From: Gibbula magus
Taxonomy: Eukaryota; Mollusca; Gastropoda; Trochida; Trochidae
Length of the DNA stretch: 64,000 nucleotides
Direction: 5' to 3'
Assembly: GCA_936450465.1 (NCBI GenBank)
Contig: OW388297.1
Span: forward strand, 26,368,387-26,432,386
Part shown: positions 59,135 through 64,000 of the stretch, in pieces
How positions within the stretch are numbered: the stretch's first letter is position 1
Layout of the letters: every line of letters begins with the position of its first letter
Program-made: the position numbers and the translations under genes
Notes under the pieces: generated by a model
The model's database searches: none
Told to the model about the DNA's origin: nothing
The model's input: only the letters and a program-made list of their open reading frames with translations

Positions 59135-59590
59135 GTTTGGTGGAGAGAGCTACCGTTCACTGTACCACCTTGTCGCAATCTCGCATACAAGTGATGATCA
59201 AATATTGTTGTTCTGAACAACTCATATGTCAAGCTTTAACTATGCTACTCAGCGGGGAATGGGCCATTTGTAAAATCAATGGCAAAACGAAACTGGAAAT
59301 AAGTTAGCTAATGATTTTAAATTTGACTAATCTGTTTAACTAATTTTCGTTCAGTTGTTTAGTTCTTTTCTCAACGTGGTGCGCCATTAAATATATCACA
59401 TTAGTGGTTTCAAATTAAATCATGATCAATAGTTCGAAAATCACATCAAATTAGAATTAACAGATAAAGAAAGCCATCAATTACTTTTCGTCGTCAAATC
59501 TATTTTGACTTTGGTAATATTAATTGCTTCCAATAACAAATATGACATTTATAATATTTGACCTTTGACTCCCGACAACTTAATGGACCT
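59135..59590. other. Upstream region of GPCR gene
   Basis: The promoter would be expected here (minus strand), but no TATA box or other element can be assigned. The last about 40 bp (TTTGACTCCCGACAACTTAA, then TGGACCTTTAA) resemble the right end of TTAA MITE family 1. Confidence 0.4.
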
Positions 59591-59770
59591 TTAAAGGGGC
59601 TGTAGTACGTTTTTTTTGCAAATTGTTTTTTTTTCTCAAATTTCCCTTTTATAATGGTAATTTCATTTCAACTTTAGAGGGTAAACATTATTATTCCACA
59701 AACCAATTATCCGTAGTTGTAATAACGATATGGCGTATACAGCAGGGTAGGGAGATCCAAACAGCCGGAA
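59591..59770. mobile_element. TTAA MITE family 2, left end only
   Basis: Starts TTAAAGGGGCTGTAGTACG followed by a T-run, and includes CCACAAACCAATTATCCGTA, matching the interior of 25356-25717 in inverse. The right end is missing, cut off where LINE sequence begins near 59775. Confidence 0.7.
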
Positions 59771-59774
59771 GCGC

Positions 59775-60860
59775 GTTTTGATTGATTGAAAACATATTTT
59801 ATTCATTAAAGAAATCGATTGGGCACAAGTTATAAAACTTATAGAAGCCTCTCCACATATATTTGACACATAACACATGCAGAAAAGAAGTGAAGTAGAC
59901 ATAGTTTCAGTGGGTAAACATGTAATATACATTATTATGGCATTATATTATTAGAAATATAATTGTTATGACAAATACATTATGAATATGGTTAACACAT
60001 ACATTATGTATTAATTGAACGGCTGACTCTTTCCAAAGAATTTATGAACATGGTGAAACATGTTTTCATTGTGGTCAAAGATCTAATTCTGCCTTTAAAT
60101 TTTGAAATCTTTGCTTTAATTCTAAACGGAAATTAGCATATCGTTGACTTCTTAACAAGAAAATATAAACATCTTCAACCAAAGCACAACAAATGCAAGA
60201 TATACTATCAGATTGGCACGATAGAGATCAGCGTTTAGGGAACTGCAAGCATTTCTGTGTATAATGTTCATTTTCCTATCATCGAATAGAAAATACACAC
60301 TTTTTCAGATAAGTTTGCTTTACATGATGGTAATGAATTTGAACATCTTATTTGTCGAGGAAAGACAACATGTACTCCATAGATAAGCACAGTCGTAGAA
60401 ACAGACCTTTGAATGAGTGGCTGCAATTCGAAATTTTGGAATAGATAAATTTGATCTAATTAATCAGATAATCTGGAGCTTGCAAAATAATAATTGTGTA
60501 AAAAGTACAAAGTTTCTTATTTTCACGTCTTATTTTTAAAGGCAACAAACCATTTTCTTTACATAAGATGTCTCTTGAAACAAATTTTGGCAAACCAGTT
60601 ACAATTCTTGCAGCTTCAAGTTGCACCTTTTCAAGTTTGATGAGTTATCCTAGACCTCAGAAGCATATTCTAAAATGTGTCGTATATACATTTCATACAT
60701 ACGTGATGAAATGCTTCTATTCAAAACGTACTTTAACACACGTAGAGAAGGGTATAGTGTTGAAGCCTGTTCTATGGCAAGATCAACATGATTGGACCCA
60801 TTTTTAGTAATGTCCGAGAAGATAAGGCCAAGATGTTTATGCCGATGTACACGTTCCAGT
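59775..60860 (-). pseudogene. LINE 3' end with ORF2 C-terminal remnant
   Basis: Collinear with 42745-43625 in its 3' part and longer upstream. On the minus strand at about 60860-60540, several frames together spell a degraded LINE post-reverse-transcriptase region: HVDLAIEQASTLY, RSISSRMYEMYIRHILEYAS, then QLEAARIVTGLPKFVSR. Frameshifts and stops are frequent. Dead and 5'-truncated. Confidence 0.75.
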
Positions 60861-61377
60861 TGATCATTATTGAAACCAATCTAGGTACCTGTGGACTATT
60901 ACTATGACTAAATAGCATGAATGTAAACTGACGGGCAAAAGAAAGTATAACATTCACTTGTTTTCGATTAATTCAATATTTTAAAGACATGAGATGCATT
61001 TGATTATGGCACGATACAATAACACATTTCGGCAGTAGTTTGAATGACTTAATTGGTGACTGCTGCGTTACAGTCTGTGTGGGACTGGTTTAGTCTTCTA
61101 CTCAGACTCTGAAAAGGGTATTTATTTATAAAATATCCCCATTTTATTAAATATGGAGGAGGAGCCTATGAGAAATGGGATTTTCAGAAACAGAGGCTAG
61201 CGCTCTTTTTCAATATGTAATAAATGTTGATATTTGTATAATACATATAAGAATTAAACAAAAGAATGCAGAGGTCTATAATATTTATAATGAAGATGGA
61301 TTGATGTTTATTGGTGTAAATGATGTAAATTGGTGACTAGACATTATTATTTGATTTTCCCTAGAGATAATGAATAA
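60861..61377. other. Intergenic, nothing recognised
   Basis: No supportable feature. Confidence 0.4.
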
Positions 61378-61378
61378 C

Positions 61379-61453
<75 letters not shown>

Positions 61454-61454
61454 G
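61378..61454. repeat. (ATT)n microsatellite
   Basis: About 25 uninterrupted ATT units. Confidence 0.97.
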
Positions 61455-62968
61455 AGCCAATGCTCTATTTTTACCTTAAAATCTTATGGCAACATTGAAG
61501 ATTAGATGGGTATTATAGAAATAAATGAAAAACGCGAAAAGCACTCGAGCATTGGCGATAAAATCAAAATCAATTCTTCCATAGAGTTTCACGAATTTTG
61601 TTTCCTATGTTCCCATTTGAAATCTGAATAAATGTCATTTTTAATCACAAAGATTGTGGTTAACCTTCCATGATATGTATATATCTTCGTGGATTCATTA
61701 GTTATTCTCAAATACATATACATAAGGCATCAGAAGATAAAATTGTCTATTTTCATTATCAATGTAGCTCTTTGGTCATTTGATCACACTTGATGTCATT
61801 CAGCTCACCATGATATGGTTATCGATTCAGATGTAATGGAGTAAACGAATAAAATCAAATGTATGTTTTCCTAATTTGTTCCATGTTGATAATATGGTTA
61901 ATCAGGTACTGAATTAATTTCTTCTTAAGACTTGAGGAAAACAACTTTATTGGATAAGACTTAATCTATCTATTTGGAAAATCTATTAAGTTTAAACACG
62001 TTAATGGACTTCTAAACCTTCAAGTCTTCAAATGCAGTCACCCCGCCAGGTTAATACATGCAAGGAAGGATGAAAACCCATTAGAGAGGTTTCCGGTACT
62101 ACATGGGGGTCACGGATTAAACAAATTTCACATCAGCGAATATATGTATTTAATACCATTGTATACGTATTTTAACAATATGGTTTTCATCCAATTTCCT
62201 TTCTTTTGGTACTAATTGTATGGGCATTCAATATTTAACATGATTCCTTTATTCTCTTGCACTGTCATGTGATGTTGGAACTCACGTGTTGGTCATCAAC
62301 CATTTGTAACATAATGTATTATTCTGTTATATGTCGTATACTGTCATGTGCTAAAGAAATATCATAAGAGCAAGTACATATTCATCATCTTTAAGAAATA
62401 ATCGCACGACGACCTCCATTGACATACACCTCATCTCACCAATCTACGAGAAACTCCCATTGGCCAAGGAGACGGCAAACAACATTTTAGCTAAAATTTA
62501 CTAGTACTTAAATCCATGTCGTAGGTGAGTTTACAATATCATTATAATATCTTCATTTTAAGTTATTTTAAGTTTGAAATCAATTGACGAATATTCAAAA
62601 TACAAAATTGTTATATTTGAACGGATTCGAATTTGTAGTCCACTCTATCCTACCCTTCACTACCAATATATATGGAACGAATTGCTGACAGGTCTATTTA
62701 AAGTCACGTTTATCCAGATGTGATGTTTTAAACCATTGCAATTGTCAACTTGTTTCCGATTCTAAAAAATGTCGTAAATAAATAAAACAAATCGCGATAT
62801 CGCATGATTTTTGTCAGTCTGTAAAGACCAGAAACGTTGTTTTTATTTTCTGGGCCTTAGGGTTATAAGTGACGGTGGACTTTTTGAAATGCGACCTTGA
62901 AGCAGTGGTGGTACAATGGAGCTAAAAGTGCAAAATTCCAACTACCGAAAAATAATGTCAAAATAAGC
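61455..62968. other. Intergenic, nothing recognised
   Basis: AT-rich sequence. A block CCCATTGGCCAAGGAG near 62457 is a repeat R fragment. Otherwise nothing. Confidence 0.4.
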
Positions 62969-63952
62969 AAAAATAGAGTCATGGGCTCTGTAGCTCAATA
63001 GGGTATATAGGCCTATCTTGTTATGTTCAAGTTGATAAAGTACAATGACCTTTAAAAAACATGGACACCAAAATTGTTCATTGTCAGTGCATAAGAAACT
63101 ACATTTTAAAGAAATTGGTTGTCCAAGTATCACTGAAATTCCAATTCAAATGGTGTCACTAAGACAAATTTCCTAAATCATGTTACAAAATGGTAAAGAA
63201 ATCGGTGAGAAAAAACATTTTCTAATTACTATGCTTAAAGGTGTCTGGACTACATGTAGATACTAACACGCAAAGCCATAAAATATATCCTGACCCGTTC
63301 CCTCTACAAGTTAAACCAAGCCTCCTCCCAAACCAGCCCTTGGGGACTATTAGTAGTCCTGCAAAATAAGTGTGCAAATTAAGAGCCTTTAATAAAGTCT
63401 GGTCTAACGAGCGCTCTTCACTCACCGAGTCTTACACTCCAGTACAGGCCACTTGTGGAACATGATATTATGAAACATGTAGCTCTGATTACTAAAAGTC
63501 ACTGCAATCTTGGTCACCCAGGTCAGCTAGCCCAAGCACAGTTTGAGTGGGAATTTTAAAATTAGGAATTTGCAATGGCTAAAGTGTCTGCACACAATAT
63601 AACAATCTTCCAGGTATTTTTGTTCTGAAGAAGAAGATGGAAATAGGTTTTTAGGTCATGGCCTGTGAGGCTCTTATTTGGGGCCATAGGGTCACACAAT
63701 CTTCAATTTAGAATCCCTGTCAGTCAAGACGTATGCATATAAAATTACAGCTCTCTAGAGTCATCGTTTCTTGAGAAGAAGTCGAAAAGGCGAAAAGTTT
63801 TCAGACGGACGGACGGATGGATGGATGGATAGATGGATGGATAGATGGACGGACGGATGGACGTGGACGGATGGACGGACGGACGGACGCCGGACACCAT
63901 GCCATGCCATAAGTCCATCGGGCCTTTCAGACCTGATCGATGAGCTAAAAAT
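62969..63952 (+). repeat. Interspersed repeat R, full-length copy (about 980 bp)
   Basis: Starts AAAAATAGAGTCATGGGCTC and ends GGGCCTTTCAGACCTGATCG plus ATGAGCTAAAAATT. It contains the GACACCAAAATTGTTCA block shared with 30100-31075, the TTTAGAATCCC-type unit and, at 63800-63885, a GGAC/GGAT tetranucleotide array. AGCTCATCAGG-type sequence occurs in opposite orientation near the two ends, which hints at degenerate TIRs. Whether this is a DNA transposon or a retroposon is open. Confidence 0.7.
63800..63890. repeat. (GGAC/GGAT)n array
   Basis: Tetranucleotide units GGAC, GGAT and GATA mixed, about 20 in all, within the 3' part of repeat R. Confidence 0.9.
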
Positions 63953-64000
63953 TCAAATGGTCCTTAGCTGTGTTTGTTCAGTATATGACTGTAACGTTAA

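Noticed and set aside
58766..59194. A 142-codon plus-strand frame
   Set aside because: It is the antisense of the receptor's N-terminal part, which shows clear helix-like hydrophobic periodicity on the minus strand.

Overview
This window is AT-rich, repeat-dense animal DNA with no bacterial or viral gene organisation. Several repeat signatures point to a marine mollusc, most likely a gastropod: interspersed repeats with a GGCCTGATGAGCT end followed by GGAC/GGAT runs, a tRNA-derived SINE ending in GCGGCGTTAAAC, and a CCATAACTCCG repeat. That placement is an inference from repeat style, not from a marker gene.

Layout. 1-14060: three copies of one interspersed repeat (repeat A). One is split by a 1.64-kb terminal-inverted-repeat (TIR) element. 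Also here are a Mutator-like foldback element (3734-4175) and TTAA-flanked MITEs, one with an internal triplication of a ~139-bp segment. 14938-19751: a 5'-truncated non-LTR retrotransposon with a (TTC)n tail, bounded by ~0.4-kb direct repeats that behave as an exceptionally long target-site duplication. 20936-24180: a second, inverted, 5'-truncated LINE with a long open reading frame. 24200-44000: mostly unannotatable AT-rich sequence with MITEs, SINE remnants (one derived from 5S rRNA) and eroded LINE 3' ends. 44028-47507: TTAA elements and a 1.15-kb minisatellite with a 9-bp unit. 48352-48632: a tRNA-Arg-like SINE. 50058-59134: the only recognisable host protein-coding gene. 59591-64000: more MITE, LINE and repeat fragments.

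The host gene encodes a divergent seven-transmembrane receptor on the minus strand, and it is split. Its first 100 codons lie at 58833-59134 and the remainder at 50058-50905. The two halves are separated by 7.9 kb that begins and ends with TTAA and carries inverted termini (TTAAAGGTGCACTCC, 15 of 15 identical). Removing the insert with one TTAA rejoins the frame exactly (382 codons including stop) and reconstructs transmembrane helix 3. I read this as a single-exon receptor gene disrupted by a large TTAA-targeting transposon, which itself contains many nested insertions and a possible spliced plus-strand transcript.

The main findings are this gene-splitting element, the ~0.4-kb duplication around a 5'-truncated LINE, and a LINE in which ORF1 and ORF2 are in one frame separated by a single UAG. 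No CRISPR array, intact tRNA gene, rRNA gene or virus-like gene was found.
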